The notes under the pieces are model-generated. The model was not told the DNA's origin and did no database searches. It was given only the letters and a program-made list of their open reading frames with translations. DNA of 64,000 nucleotides, from NCBI GenBank assembly GCA_001599975.1, contig BCIO01000006.1:925587-989586 (forward strand), written 5' to 3'. Shown here in pieces: positions 22,838 to 34,526 of this stretch. Position 1 is the first letter of the stretch, and every line of letters begins with the position of its first letter. The translations under genes and the position numbers were made by a program. This DNA is from Cystobasidiopsis lactophilus (Eukaryota > Basidiomycota > Agaricostilbomycetes > Agaricostilbales > Chionosphaeraceae).

Positions 22838-24600
22838 CTAATTCTGAGCTGCTGCCAGCACCGTCATCCTGACCAAATCCATGTCTTGGAGTTGAAGTTT
22901 TTGGACGCCGGTGGCGTTTTGGTTCCAGAAGTTCTTGACAACAGCTCTTGAGGTCTCAAACGCTCGATTAGCCTGTCCGTCCTTTGCAAGATCTCGCCAG
23001 ACTTTCTGATGCTCCTTCAGCGCAACAATCTCTTGCATGAGGGCCAACTTGAAGGCCTCGTGCTTCAGAAGAGCGTCACATTTGGAGGTGGTATTAAGAT
23101 CAACCGAGGATAGGCCGAGAGGGCTGACGGCAAGGTAGTCGTTGAGGATAATCTGGGGCGGAGGTGACACAGCGTTGACATGCGCCACTGCTGCCATGAG
23201 CGAAGCTTCGCTCGAGCCGCCGAGGCGGCGAGGAGAAGTCGGTGGTGCGTCAATTCGTGGGACGACGCTTGGACGAGGCAAACTTGCAGCCACAGTCGAG
23301 TATGAGGCCAAGAAGTGCATGCTGAGTCGCAGTTTGAAAGGGCTGCCATTGGATGGCAGCATCTGATCACTTCGATTTGAGCGCGTTCTCGAACCGATGA
23401 TAGGTTTCAACACTCACGGCAATGAATGTTCTGGCAGCTCGCGCATCCATAGCTTGTAAGCGAGCGCCCAGTTCATCTTTCAATTTGTCCCAATCGACTT
23501 TGTCGGCCATGGACAAGTCAGCAAGCTGGGCGCTCAAAAGATCGAAGTTCAGTATCTGAAATGGAACTTCCCGAGAGAGAAGAAATGCCCACGCAAGTCA
23601 TCAGGCGAATTGCAATGCCTTTCATCGTTTCGACGGGCGTCTCGTCTTGATGCGAAATGTCGGCATTTTCAAAAGGCGCGAACACAATGTCCAAGATGTC
23701 GTTCACTTGAGCTCGGGCACCAGCTGCTGGTTTCACTATTTGGCGCAAGAGCTGGGGAGACCATTGGCGAGGAGGTTGCCCTGTTTGTGAAGCAGGTGTG
23801 AGCAGGGATGGCCCGACTCAAAGCATGACGAGGTGCCTTGCCTTCTTGAGCAGTTTTGGATTCCTGAGTGAAAGCAGTCACAACGATGTTGAGGAGATCC
23901 CATCCCTTGGAGATGACCGGGTCGTTGTCGCGCCTCGGGGTCGGCCGTCTGAGGGACTGGCCCGCCAGCACCTTCCAGATATCGCCACACGTGTAGACCC
24001 GCTTCCCACCGTGCTCAATCGGGTGCTCCTCTTCGTCTGAGCTGAGGCCCTCCATGGATGACATGGAGGATCTCCTTTTTGAAACCTTCCTCTTCGGCCC
24101 TTGGACATCCTGGTAGCGGTCACGTCTTCGTGATGACGAGCTAGAGCCGACTCCGTGCTCCCCAGTCATCTCGAAATGGGACGGCGCGTCGTGGCCCGGC
24201 AAGCCATGGAGAACGGCTTCTGGATCCTGCTCTGCCCAAGCCCGCAACACGGCCAGCGCTCGGGCGGATACCGAATCAAGGCCCATGAAGAGCGGATCGG
24301 TGTGATGCACGTCGGAGTCGAAATATTTCTTTGCCGCGTCAGGCTCCAAGACCAGAAAGATGAGGATCTCGACATATTCTCTGCCGTCAAGAAGTCAGCA
24401 GCCCGGCCCAGGATTTGCACATTATTGACTTACGCTGGAGGGATATACCGCTTGGATTGGAAGGCATCAAAGTTCATGAAAATGTCGTCGACTGTCCGAC
24501 CAAAGTGAGCTCGTTCTGTTCGACGTCGGCGGCCGCGCTACGCACAACCCGAGTCCTCGAGGAGCGTTTCGGTGAGTGCTTTCCATTTATCAGGCTGCAT
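22838..24600 (-). CDS. Unknown protein, about 500 residues
   Basis: I do not recognise the family. The ATG at 24598-24600 gives MQPDKWKALTETLLED; after an intron comes VDDIFMNFDAFQSKRY. Then AEYVEILIFLVLEPDAAKK is followed by a Ser/Arg-rich linker and HGGKRVYTCGDIWKVLAGQS. Later exons give WDLLNIVVTAFTQES, QVNDILDIVFAPFENADIS and SAQLADLSMADKVDWDKLK. The last exon ends QDMDLVRMTVLAAAQN at a TAG at 22838. The pattern suggests a helical soluble protein. All joins keep frame, but one needs a GC-AG intron (23781-23841). It is divergent from the DUF4505 gene, with about 100 bp between the start codons. Confidence 0.72.
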
Positions 24601-24702
24601 AGCAACTTGAGACTTCGAATTCTCAACGCACGAGGAAAGAACTCGCCCATTGCATGCGCGACATTGTCGGTTCGCTCGTTGTCGAGGGTCAACCGTGTCG
24701 GA

Positions 24703-25516
24703 ATGCGTTCCGATTGCCTGAGACGCCCAAGCCCCTTGTGGGCACCTCGTATACGTCTTCAACAGTCGCGGTGCTACTCCAGCGCGCGGACTTGTGAGGA
24801 CTTTGAGCCTGTGTTTTGCCTCGATCGATTTTGACCGGGTTCGGCTGGCAGACGAATATCTGATCAACGACGATGGTGCAGTATGCGACCCTCTCAAATT
24901 GATGAACAAGAGCTCAAAAGCTTCCCAAGTTGTTCCTTTCGACAACGAAGCACAAGAACTTTGTGAGCAAGTTCCGAGACAACGACTTCCTCGGTGAGTG
25001 CTGCCTTACTACGCTTGGCCACTTCTTACCTTCCCGCGTCTAGATTTCTTCTTGTCAAGGGTTCGACACGCGAGAAATGAGGATAACGCGCCAGCTGGCT
25101 TCGACTGGGTGGTAAGGCAGCCGGCTTCCCAAGTTGACTCTTGCGATGGCTCAGCGAGCCCTCAGTCTCCATGTGCTGGCGAGCTCAATTACATCAAAGC
25201 GCAAACCAGCCCCATCGTCTTCCAAGACATCGTGAATGACCACTTGACCTGGGCCGGCAGCTATCGCACGCGCTTCGATCCGGAAGACCTTCGCCTGCAC
25301 GAAACGACTGGCCACTTGTACCATCGCTCTCCACCGTGCCCTCTTCCGAATTGGATGAAGAAAAGACGAGAGGCCCTGCCGTACGGCACCTTTTCAATGA
25401 TTCGCTCGGATTGCATCCAAAGACACTTGGCGAAAGGCATGGACGTCGACGACGACGGCAACGCCATCTACATTTGGAAAGGCAAACAGTACCGAACGAA
25501 GCCGCTACCTTTGTAG
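24703..25516 (+). CDS. DUF4505/UPF0598 family protein, probably mitochondrial
   Basis: A conserved eukaryotic family (human C8orf82) of unknown biochemistry. The first exon encodes MRSDCLRRPSPLW...RCYSSAR, basic and free of acidic residues, as in a mitochondrial targeting peptide. Next comes TYEYLINDD and, after a very short 37-nt intron (24876-24912), QKLPKLFLSTTKHKNFVSKF. FRDNDFLDFFLSR matches the family core (FKDPQFLVFFFSRLR in the human protein as I recall it). The C-terminal half has SPIVFQDIVNDHLTW, LRLHETTGHLYHRS, and a tail with IYIWKGKQYRTKPL. About 215 residues. The short intron is the weak point of the model. Confidence 0.8.
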
Positions 25517-25705
25517 CTCGCGCCTTGATTTCGTAAGTGTAGCCACGACAGGAGTCGCATATGCGCAAGGCAAATGCTCATGCGCAGGACAGAGATGTGC
25601 GGTTTTGGACCGGCATGCAATGCACGGCGCAGCAAGTGTAGCGTTCCTGTCGTCTTGGTTGCCTTGACAGCCTCTGTTCTCTGCCACCGACCTGCATCAG
25701 CCGCA

Positions 25706-26948
25706 ATGCGATACGCCGCCTTGCTCCTTTCGATCGCCCTCTCATTGGTGGCGAGCCAGAACCTCACCCTTCTCAACGATGGCACGATGTTACTTGACCG
25801 CTCAGAAGCCTTTGCCTCTTGGACGACAGTCCAGATTGGATTGGGCTTAGAGCGACCCAGCTCCTCGCGTTCCTACCTCCTCAAGCGCATCTTTGGTCAT
25901 CCCTCTCCTCCTCGCCCACCTCCCGGTACTCCCAGGGACATTCCAGGCCAACGTTTTCCTTTCACCTTCCCGGTTGACCCAGCGACGAGCAAAATTGTGG
26001 TTCCAGCCAGCGCCGAGGACATGACAGCAAGAGCTCTCTTCCGGAAAGAGTCGATCTGGAATTTGTTTTGGAAGCGCGGCAAGATAGGAGCAGCTCCTCA
26101 TCGGCACAGCGCCCAAAAGAAGCCCTCGCGCCGCCCGGTCAAGCCCAAGCACGTGAAGGCGACTAAAGTGAAGCACGGCAAACACCGCACGCATGCCTCA
26201 AGTCCACAACATAAGAAGGGGAAGAGCCACAGCAACGACGTTTTGCCACTTGGCAAGGTCGGGCTGGACGTCAAGAGGACCTTCACCTCGGTCATCACTT
26301 GGTGTGAGTGCCTTGCCCAGAACATGGCCGTTTTTCTCAGTCGAGTTCCGTTTTAGACACTGGCCACGACTTGCTGTATCGTGAGACTTAGGACTGGCTG
26401 GAAAGAGGACTTCCATGACTGACTCCAAAATGTTGCGCGCAGCCTCGTGTGTCTTGAAGTCCAAATGGACGCCAACGGACCACTCTATGATCACTGCAGT
26501 CACTCTGAAGTGGAACAACAAACCGGCGTGCGGCTCTTTCATACGGTTGCGCGCCGCCGGACAGTCCAGCAAGAAGGCAATCCTCGTTCGCGTGGTCGAC
26601 TCTTGCGCAGGTAAGCAACTAGAAAGCCATCAATGGCCTGTCAACTTAGGTTCGTTTACAGGTTGTGCTCCTCAGTCTGCTCATTTTGATTTGACCAAGG
26701 CCGCTTTCACCAAGTTGTTCGATTTGGACATTGGGTGCGTAGAGGTCATCTGCCTGTGCATGGCGGCCGACTCAAGACATAACTGAAACAGCCGCGTCGG
26801 CAACATCGAGGCCCAAGTGTTGGATGGCCCGCCCTTTGAGACGTGGACTTCCGAGCTCACTGTGAGTGCCCTTGCTTCTGAGGCCGATTTGACGGTGGTC
26901 GCTTAAATCTGACTAACACAGAGCATGTACGGACCGAAAGTATTATAA
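25706..26948 (+). CDS. Secreted RlpA-like double-psi beta-barrel protein
   Basis: The signal peptide is MRYAALLLSIALSLVAS. A middle region rich in Pro, then Lys/His/Arg, precedes a C-terminal domain of about 100 residues of the RlpA/expansin-like double-psi barrel type. Its blocks are TWYTGHDL, KWTPTDHSMITAVTLKW, PACGSFIRL, ILVRVVDSCAGC, and HFDLTKAAFTKLFDLDIG, including the D-S-C-x-G-C and FDL signatures. Introns at 26381-26442 and others join in frame. Basidiomycetes carry many such secreted proteins, some tied to the cell wall or plant contact. The basic linker may bind wall polymers (inference). The stop at 26948 lies 26 bp from the convergent NADH dehydrogenase stop. Confidence 0.85.
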
Positions 26949-26974
26949 ACATGTGTAATGCAATGCAATCGGAT

Positions 26975-28754
26975 CTAGTACCGTGTGAGATTCCGCCCAA
27001 ACGCGGCGTTGAAGAACCAGAACCAGCTTTGCAACTTAGTCAGACAAGGAGCTGCGAACGAGTCAGAAGCAACTTACGCCACAAGGATCTTGTTTCTGAG
27101 CGAGAGCGATTTCGCAAAGTAGACGGATCTCCAGAGCAGCCACGCCGCTCTCCCGGTCAACTTCGTGCTTTCTTCGTTCTTTCCCTTGCCTTCGTACAAT
27201 GCCGTCCAGCCACCGATGTAAGCCAGAGTACCTCGATTCTGGAACTCGAACGGCTTTGTGACTTCTTTGCCCTTGGCGAGCTTGTTCAGGCTGGTCGCAA
27301 CATAGGACGCCTTTTGTTCTGCAACTTGGGCAGTGGCTGGCAGGAGGTTGCCTTCAATAGTTGCGGCATCTCCAATGGCGTAGATGTCTTCTCGCGGTTG
27401 GTTGTTGACGTCTAACGCCAAACAGCGGTCGTTGGTGAAAATGGCACCGGATTTTTGCTCCTTCTTGAGCTCCTCCAAGGACTCGACCAACGGGTTTGCT
27501 TTCAGCCCTGTCGACCAGACACACATGCCGAAATCGACTGTTCGATGGCCAATGAGCACCATTGGACCAAGACGGTTCCCAGAGCGGCCAAACCTACCGA
27601 CACCTTCCTGCTCAGTTTCGATAGTGCTCTCCGTGATCCGTAACACACGGTGGTTCGTTTTGATGGTGATCCCTTCGCGGGCGAAGCGCTGTTCTGCATA
27701 CTGAAGAGGTCGTCAGCCGCTAAGCGCCGATTTCGGAGTGAGCGCATGCTCACCTTTGCCAACTCGTCATCAAAAGCATTGAGCACTCGACCGCCGGTTT
27801 CGTAGACTGCATTTTAAGATGAGCTAAAAAAGCGAGGTGTAAAGACGACTTGATTGCGTACGGGTGATTGACGCGAATTCGGCCACAGTCGGGAAGAACG
27901 TCGCCATTTCCTTGGCGCAAAGGTCATGGAGCTCAGCTGCGAACTCAACGCCCGTCGGACCTCCTCCAACTATTGCAAAATGGAGCAACTTTCTCCGGTC
28001 CGAATCAGAGAGATGTGGGAGGGCGGCCGTTTCGAAGCACTGAAAGATGCGCTTTCGGATTTTGCGCGCGTCCGACACCGCCTTGAGAAAATAGGCGTGC
28101 TCCTTGACACCTGAAATGTTGAAGGTTTGGCTGTAGGCGCCAACTGCGAGGACAATCTTGTCAAATGGAATGTCGAACGTCGGCTTGTCTTTGTCCGCAT
28201 CCGGATTCAAAGAGTTGATGGCGTATCGGCCAGTCTATTCCCTTCATAGCTAAGGCTTTGGGTCGATACGAGAGGTTTGGCACTCACGCAATGCACTAAT
28301 TTTCGATTGAGGTCAATCTTGTCCGCCCAGCCTTGGATGTAAGTGACGCGGCTGGCATAGCGTCGCACAGGTTCCATGGCACATCGAAACTCGAGCTCTC
28401 CTGTGGCAGTTGATGCGAGCAAAGGTGCTGTACATGAAGGACATTCAATGAGCAAACAAACATCAAGTGTCGGCCGACCGTTCATGCGAGCCGTTTGAGA
28501 CCTACTGAATGCGAAATGGGTCTTGTCACTGATGAGAGTGACTTGATAGCGCTTCTTGTCGATAGCCTTGAGCACACGGTAGCCGGCCCAACCCGAACCC
28601 AAGATGAGCAGCCTCTCCTTGAACACGGTTGGAGTCGTACTGCGAATGGACTTCTGAACCTATTGCTCGGTATGGCGATTGTGCGATTGAAAACCTACGA
28701 GAACTGTCGCCGTACCACGCCAGACCGTGCCCAGCAATGCCGGGGTTGCAGCAT
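26975..28754 (-). CDS. Type II (alternative) NADH dehydrogenase
   Basis: A single-subunit flavoenzyme that passes electrons from NADH to ubiquinone at the mitochondrial inner membrane without pumping protons. A short basic N-terminus (MLQPRHCWARS) is followed after an intron by FKERLLILGSGWAGYRVLKA, an FAD-binding GxGxxG. A second dinucleotide site is AIVGGGPTGVEFAAEL. Other family blocks are PFDKIVLAVGAYSQTF, REDIYAIGDAATIEGNLLPA and the C-terminal AWFWFFNAAFGRNLTRY. About 440 residues, normal for NDH-2. Start at 28752-28754. No EF-hand insertion is visible, so it is probably not a calcium-regulated form. Internal versus external facing cannot be told from sequence. Confidence 0.93.
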
Positions 28755-29322
28755 CTCGAGATGATGGTGGCCCGCTTCCAAAAACGGGAGCACCTTTTGG
28801 CGAAAGTCTGAACGGCTCTGTCTGGCACTTCTGGCTCCCAACGGCCCTAATCAACAATGTAGGACCATTATGCTGTCGCGCTTGCCATTGCAGAGGACAG
28901 ACTGATAGAGCAGCGCCAATCCAAAAAAAGTCTCCGTCCACCTCAATGCTGGCCCAGCCTTGCGTTTTCATGATAGTGACTCTCCTGGCCCCTCAGTCCT
29001 GTCGCGTCGTGTCCAGTCCGTGCCAGGTCTCAAGAGAGCGATCGCTACCGGGGCACTGACTAATTCTGCACGTGAAATCCCGCGGTCGAGTCAAGCCAAG
29101 AGAGACTCGCTTCCGAGCCAATCGTTCGCTTACTCCGAGGTCTGCTTATGTCGCTGAAGATGACTCCTTTGTTTATGTCCTCCCGAGGAGTCTCTTTTTC
29201 CGCACTCCACCGAACCTCTGGACACATTCTGCAACATTCGACTCCTCAGCCGCAACTCCGAGTCTCATCAACCCTTGTCCCTTACTCAGCATGTCCATAC
29301 TATCGACCCATCGTCCACCAAC
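28755..29322. other. Divergent promoter region
   Basis: Separates the NADH dehydrogenase start from the arrestin-like start. Short open frames only; no coding support. Confidence 0.4.
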
Positions 29323-30704
29323 ATGTCCAAGCATCTCCAAGTCTCATTCGACATCAGCACCGGGCGTGAGGTGTTCCTCGCCAGTCCGGTGCTGGCATCG
29401 GACTCCGAGCCTAACGACACCATGGTAGCCGGTACCCTGATTCTGACACCACAGAAGAAGCATCACATCAAGTACATTGAAGTCCGACTGGTCAGTGAAT
29501 TGGCTGTATCAAGTGGCCGTACGTGTCCTTTCGCTGCCAGTAAGGCTGGCTCTCCCAGACCACGTTCTGACCTCGCCCGGTCAACAGTACGCCCGAACAC
29601 ACAAATTCTCTACGAGAAGAGGCTCCTTACGGGGTCCCAGAGCTTGCAAGCCGGCATTCAACAAGTCTTCTCCTTTGCCTTCGCTGTTCCGAACAGCGCT
29701 GCTCCTTACGTCAAGGGGCGAATGTACGTCCGCTTTTCAATTAGATCAATGAGCTCGTCTCATGTTTTTATGCAGAAGCCAAAAGGTCGAAGCCCTCATT
29801 CACTTGGCCGGCAGCTCCGTTCGGTCACGAGATATCGTCGCTTCCACCCCCATCTATTTTGTCCGCAACACTGCCCCCAGCGTGGGCGAGCTTCCGAATG
29901 GACTAGACCTGAAAGTCTCGGCCTACTCCGACGACCTTGGAGTGAGTCGAAACCATACCTTTCGGACCTGTCGGGCCTGGGGCTGATCCACTGCTGGCAG
30001 CCGTACCACGTCGGTGTTTCGGCAGAGTCATGCACAATCTCGTCAATTCTTTCCTTCAGCGCCACGTTCACGAGCCCGTTTCAACCCGCCCTCATCAAGA
30101 TGGTGTTCGCCTCGATCACCCAGCGCATCAGTCTCAGGAATTCGGCTGTCTTGGAGCAAAGTATTCCAGTGTTCAAGCTGTACGAGGAAGGCGACTGCCA
30201 TCAAATCCTCAGCCCGTCTCCGGCGGCAACAGCTAGCAGAGGTGTGGCGTTAAAAGAGGGCCAACAGACGCGTCTCAGTGGCTTGGCTCGGCTACCGGAC
30301 CACCAGCTCTTACTGCCCTCAACTGAAGAGACATCACCGCTGGTTGTTCAGCACACTTTGCAGATTCGGATCGCCTACGCCGCCCCGAGCCCTTCTGGAA
30401 TTGTGGATCGGGTCATCACCGTTTCAAAGCCGGTGTCAATTGCATCTGTGAGTCGTTGTCTTCCGCAACCCACTAATTGACATGTACTGACGCCCTCTGC
30501 GAACAGTGTTCTTGCATCGCCGAAAATCTCGCTTTGCCCTCTTACGCGGCTGTTGACCCGCTGTCGGCCCACCAGTCTTGCGACGGCTATTGCCGTTGCC
30601 AGACTCCCATCATGGCGCTGGCGTCGCAAGGGGTGGCAAAAGGCGTGTTGGAGGCCTCTCAGGAAATGTCCACCGAGTCACTTCTCGCTTCCAAGCATGC
30701 TTAG
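29323..30704 (+). CDS. Arrestin-like protein
   Basis: About 360 residues. The start at 29323 gives MSKHLQVSFDISTG. Beta-rich segments follow the arrestin-fold pattern: DTMVAGTLILTPQKKHHIKYIEVRL, LLTGSQSLQAGIQQ then FAVPNSAAPYVKG, VEALIHLAG, then PYHVGVSAE and a second domain with TFTSPFQPALIKMVFASI. The tail has IAENLALPSYAAV, like the LPxY motifs of alpha-arrestins, then two CxC-type pairs (CSC, CRC). Fungal arrestins adapt ubiquitin ligases to membrane cargo; whether this one does is inference. Introns at 29520-29587 and beyond keep frame. Confidence 0.68.
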
Positions 30705-31464
30705 ATATACTTCAATGGACCTCCCAAAAATTGCAATGTGTCTTTGCAGCGTGTAAAAGAAAAGGATGTTCGAAGTACAATTGAGTCGAACAAAGATCGA
30801 TTCCCTGGACGCATCCAGGAAAGCTTTGCCGGCTCACCCAATGTACTATGAGGTGCTCTCGGTCTGCAAGACGGCTCGTGGATGCCATGGAGCTCCAGAT
30901 CAACGTGTTGAAAAGGCTCTTGCAAGCTAGAGTGCTTTTTATATGCGACCTGGAGAGGAGGCAAGAGGCGAAAAATTTGGCAGATAATTTCTGTGACATT
31001 GACAGCGGTTGTGAAAGTGACAGCTGTCACATTTGATATTCGATGCCGCGGGCATGCCGCGCTGAAAGAAAAATTTCGTCACTGTTGTTCGGCCGAATTT
31101 TATTTGGAACTGTGCAGTGTGCTCCTCTATCTTACTCATCCATTGACAAGAGATTTTCGCCCGACAAACGAGCGCCAATCGTCCCAACTGCTTCGGAATC
31201 TGGTCCTTTTGCCACATTTTAACTGCTGCGAACCAAGTCCGAGGCTAAACATTTTTCAACTCTTGTTCTGTCAAAATGCCCTGGGAAGGAATCGCGAGGC
31301 GTATTTCTCAAGAGCACATCACTGGTGCGTGTCCGCCGTGAGGCTGGCAAGAAAGAAGTTTGAACATTTCATGCGCATCAGGTGGCCGAGAGCGATCGCA
31401 CTAGAGCAGCTGGTCTTCCCGCAATGAAGAGGCCGGCCCTGCTGTTCGACGCCAAGCGACGGCG
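30705..31464. other. Intergenic, no supported gene
   Basis: AT-richer than its neighbours in places (30950-31060). A small open frame at about 31275 (MPWEGIARRISQEHIT) ends at a GTGCGTGT donor and could be an upstream ORF in the leader of the MFS gene, but nothing else supports it. Confidence 0.35.
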
Positions 31465-34241
31465 ATGAGCGTCACCAGTGTTCCGGAAGAGGCAGAGCCC
31501 GAGCGAGGCCCCAGTCTTATCATGGCTGGCGCCCTCACCGAACCACCGGCTGCACACCTCAAGCCGGCTTCTTCGGCGAGCAGCCAAACACTCGCACAAG
31601 ACGACAGGGATGCCATCCTGGCTGACGAAGAGATGGAAAAGAAGAGGGCTGCGGCCGATGTCGAGAAGAGTGCGGAAGCCCCCAAAGCGGAGCAGGATAA
31701 GGCGAATCGGCCAGGGCCATCCCTTGGTACACGCCTCAGCAAGCGTCTTACCAAAGCCAAAACCGAGAAGGAGCACGTTGACGAGTTCCAGATCATGCTC
31801 AAGGGTCGAGAGCACCTCGATCCGCACACCTGGAACACCAACTACCGCTGGTTCTTGACTGGCATTGCTGGCTTGCTGGTCCTCAATGCGACCTTTGCCT
31901 CCTCTGCACCTTCCAACCTGCTTCCTTCGTTCGAAGCCTATTTCGGATTTTCTCAAGAGGTCAGTTGCCTCGCTTAATTCGTTCAAAGCGTAGCTGATGT
32001 TTCCTCTCAGATTGGAACTTTGACCATCTCTTTGTTTGTGGCTGGTTACTGCATCGGACCTCTGCTTTGGGGTCCACTGTCCGAGCGAGTGCGTGCCTTT
32101 TAGCTTCTTCAACGAGTCTTCACTCAGGCAGTTTCTCGTACAGTACGGCCGCAAGAAGATTTTTATTGCCTCCTTCATTCCTTACGTGGGCTGGCAAGTC
32201 GGTTGCGCGCTTTCTAAGAACAGTGCGCTGCCTTCGCATCTCGAGCTTGCGCGATCGCTCACTCTTAAGCCAGCTGCTTCGATTTTGATCTTCCGCTTCT
32301 TGGGTGGATGCTTTGCTGCCTCCCCACTCACCAATTCGGGCGGTGTCATTGCCGATCTATGGGGTCCTGACCAGCGCGGCATTGCGCTGTCGATTTTCTC
32401 CCTCGCTCCTTTCGCCGGCCCGGCCATTGCGCCTGTCGTCTCGTAAGGTGTACCTCCATTTGCTCACCAGGATTTGTCTCACAGTCTTCGCTGCAGAGGT
32501 TTTCTGCAAGTTACGGGCAGTAAGCATTAGCTTCGCAATCAGCATGACTTCCGCTCACGTGCGCCACAGCTGATTGGCGATGGATCTACTGTGCGTGACT
32601 CTCTGGGCCTTTTGATTCTTTCTGATACTCACTGCTACTACCACAGGGATCTTGACGAGTGCGGCTGTTCCTTGCGTCTCGGTTGCAGCACCATCTGACC
32701 ATTGCTTGCAGTCTTTGCCGGTGTCTGCCTCGTTATCATCGTTTTCCTCCTCCCAGAAACCTTCATTCCTTACATCCTGCACATCGAAGCCAAGCGCGTG
32801 CGGAAGGAGACTGGCGACGATCGCTACTGGGCTGAATCCGAGCACCCTGGCCGCAAAGAATCTGCCAAAGCAATGCTCAACCGAACCATCCTTAAGCCCT
32901 TCATCATGATCATTGAAGAGCCCATGCTCCTGCTCTTGAGCTTGTACCTGTCGTTTGTCTATGGTGCGTCATCTCTGTCTGGCTCACCCTTACTTAGGCT
33001 CGGTGTGCTCACCACTTGGTTCACAGGCATCGTATATCTGCTTTTTGAAGCTCTCGTGAGTCTCTTGCCTCAAAGTGACCGAAGTAGCCTGACCCTTTGG
33101 TGTCGCCTCCGACAACAGCCCATCATCTTTGGCGAGCGTGAGTCACGTCCTTCAACCCCTTGCTCGAGATGCTGATTTCAATGATGCAGAACACGGTCTG
33201 AACGCCGGCAAGGTCGGCCTCACATTTGTTGCGCTGCCGGTTGGAGGCTTTTTCGCCACACTTTTGAACATTTTCTACTTCAACAAAGTTAGCCGTTGCC
33301 TCTCAACACTTCTCTTTGACAAAGCTGACTAGATAAACCAGAAATACATGGCGAAGCACCACGCTCTCATGGCTCAAGGCAAGAAGATGGTGCCGCCCGA
33401 AGAACGCCTCTGGGTGTTGATCGTGGCCGCCCCTATATTTGCTATGTAAGCTTGGTTCTGCTTGTCATTAGTTTGGAGCAAGTATACTCACTCTTTTGGG
33501 GTCAAAGTTCTTGCTTTTGGATGGGTTGGACCGGTGCGTCAAATATCCTCCGCCCCCTTGATGGACGCCCTACTGACAAAGCCTGGCTTTTGCTGTCCAG
33601 CCTACCCTTCTATTTCCATCTGGTCTCCCATCTTGGCGGTTATGACCTTGGGATTTGCCGTCCGTAAGCACTTTGGCAACCAGCGGACCTCAGGCACTCT
33701 TCCTTTCTTACTCTTGCTTCAGTCTACGTCTTCCTTGGTGTTTTTAACTACCTTATTGGCAAGTTAGCGTAGCATTCGGAACCTCGCATGACAGGCTAAT
33801 TTGTTGTGGTCCTGCAGATGCATACCTGATGAACGCCGCATCCGCCTTGGCCATCAACAGTAAGCTTGCTTCCTTTAATTCTCTCGGGCGCCCTTTTGAC
33901 CACCTTCATCTTATCCTGCGCTTCAGCCGTCATGCGATCTGCATTGTAAGCTCGACGCTTTTGCCACCGCGATCAAAAGTTCTTACGGCTTTTTTTCTTC
34001 TCCAGCGGTGCCGGCTTCCCCCTCTTCGCTTCCCAAATGTTCAAGAAGCTCGGAACACCTGGCGCTTGCAGTCTGCTTGGAGGCCTCGCCATTCTCTTTG
34101 TAGGCTCTACCATTGACCCGCAGGATCGATGCCTTGCTGCCTTTCTGACGCTTGGAGCAATAGATCCCTGCTCCCATCGTTCTTATGAAGTACGGGCGCA
34201 AGATCCGCTCCATGTCCAAGAACGCCATGGTGCTCGATTAG
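31465..34241 (+). CDS. MFS transporter, DHA1-like (drug or polyamine/H+ antiporter type)
   Basis: About 590 residues over at least 13 exons. A charged N-terminal tail of about 120 residues precedes NTNYRWFLTGIAGLLVLNA. Family blocks are TLTISLFVAGYCIGPLLWGPLSE-type helix 2, the RYGRKKIFI motif A, FLGGCFAASPLTNSGGVIAD, QRGIALSIFSLAPFAGPAIAPV (motif C region), LLPETFIPYIL, and GEQHGLNAGKVGLTFVALP in the second half. It ends MKYGRKIRSMSKNAMVLD. In fungi this subfamily exports drugs, polyamines or similar cations across the plasma membrane. The substrate is unknown. Splicing between 33440 and 34000 is only roughly placed. Confidence 0.88.
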
Positions 34242-34526
34242 AGATGCACCTGTCGACCTTAGACCTTTGTACTTCATTTCTCAGCATTACTCCTTCGCAT
34301 ACACTATCTAGAACATCATTAAAGTACCTTAATCCATGAACTGAACGAACCAGTACTGTCAAAGTCAATTTTGTCCACGCCGCCACCCAAACTCGCACCC
34401 AAACTCGCAGGCTCAACTGCGTGCGGCCACTCGCTTTCTGCCATGTATCTGCTGCGGCCATGACCGCAATGACCTTCATACCCTGGATGGTCCTACTGTG
34501 ATGATGCTTGACTACCATGCACCGAG

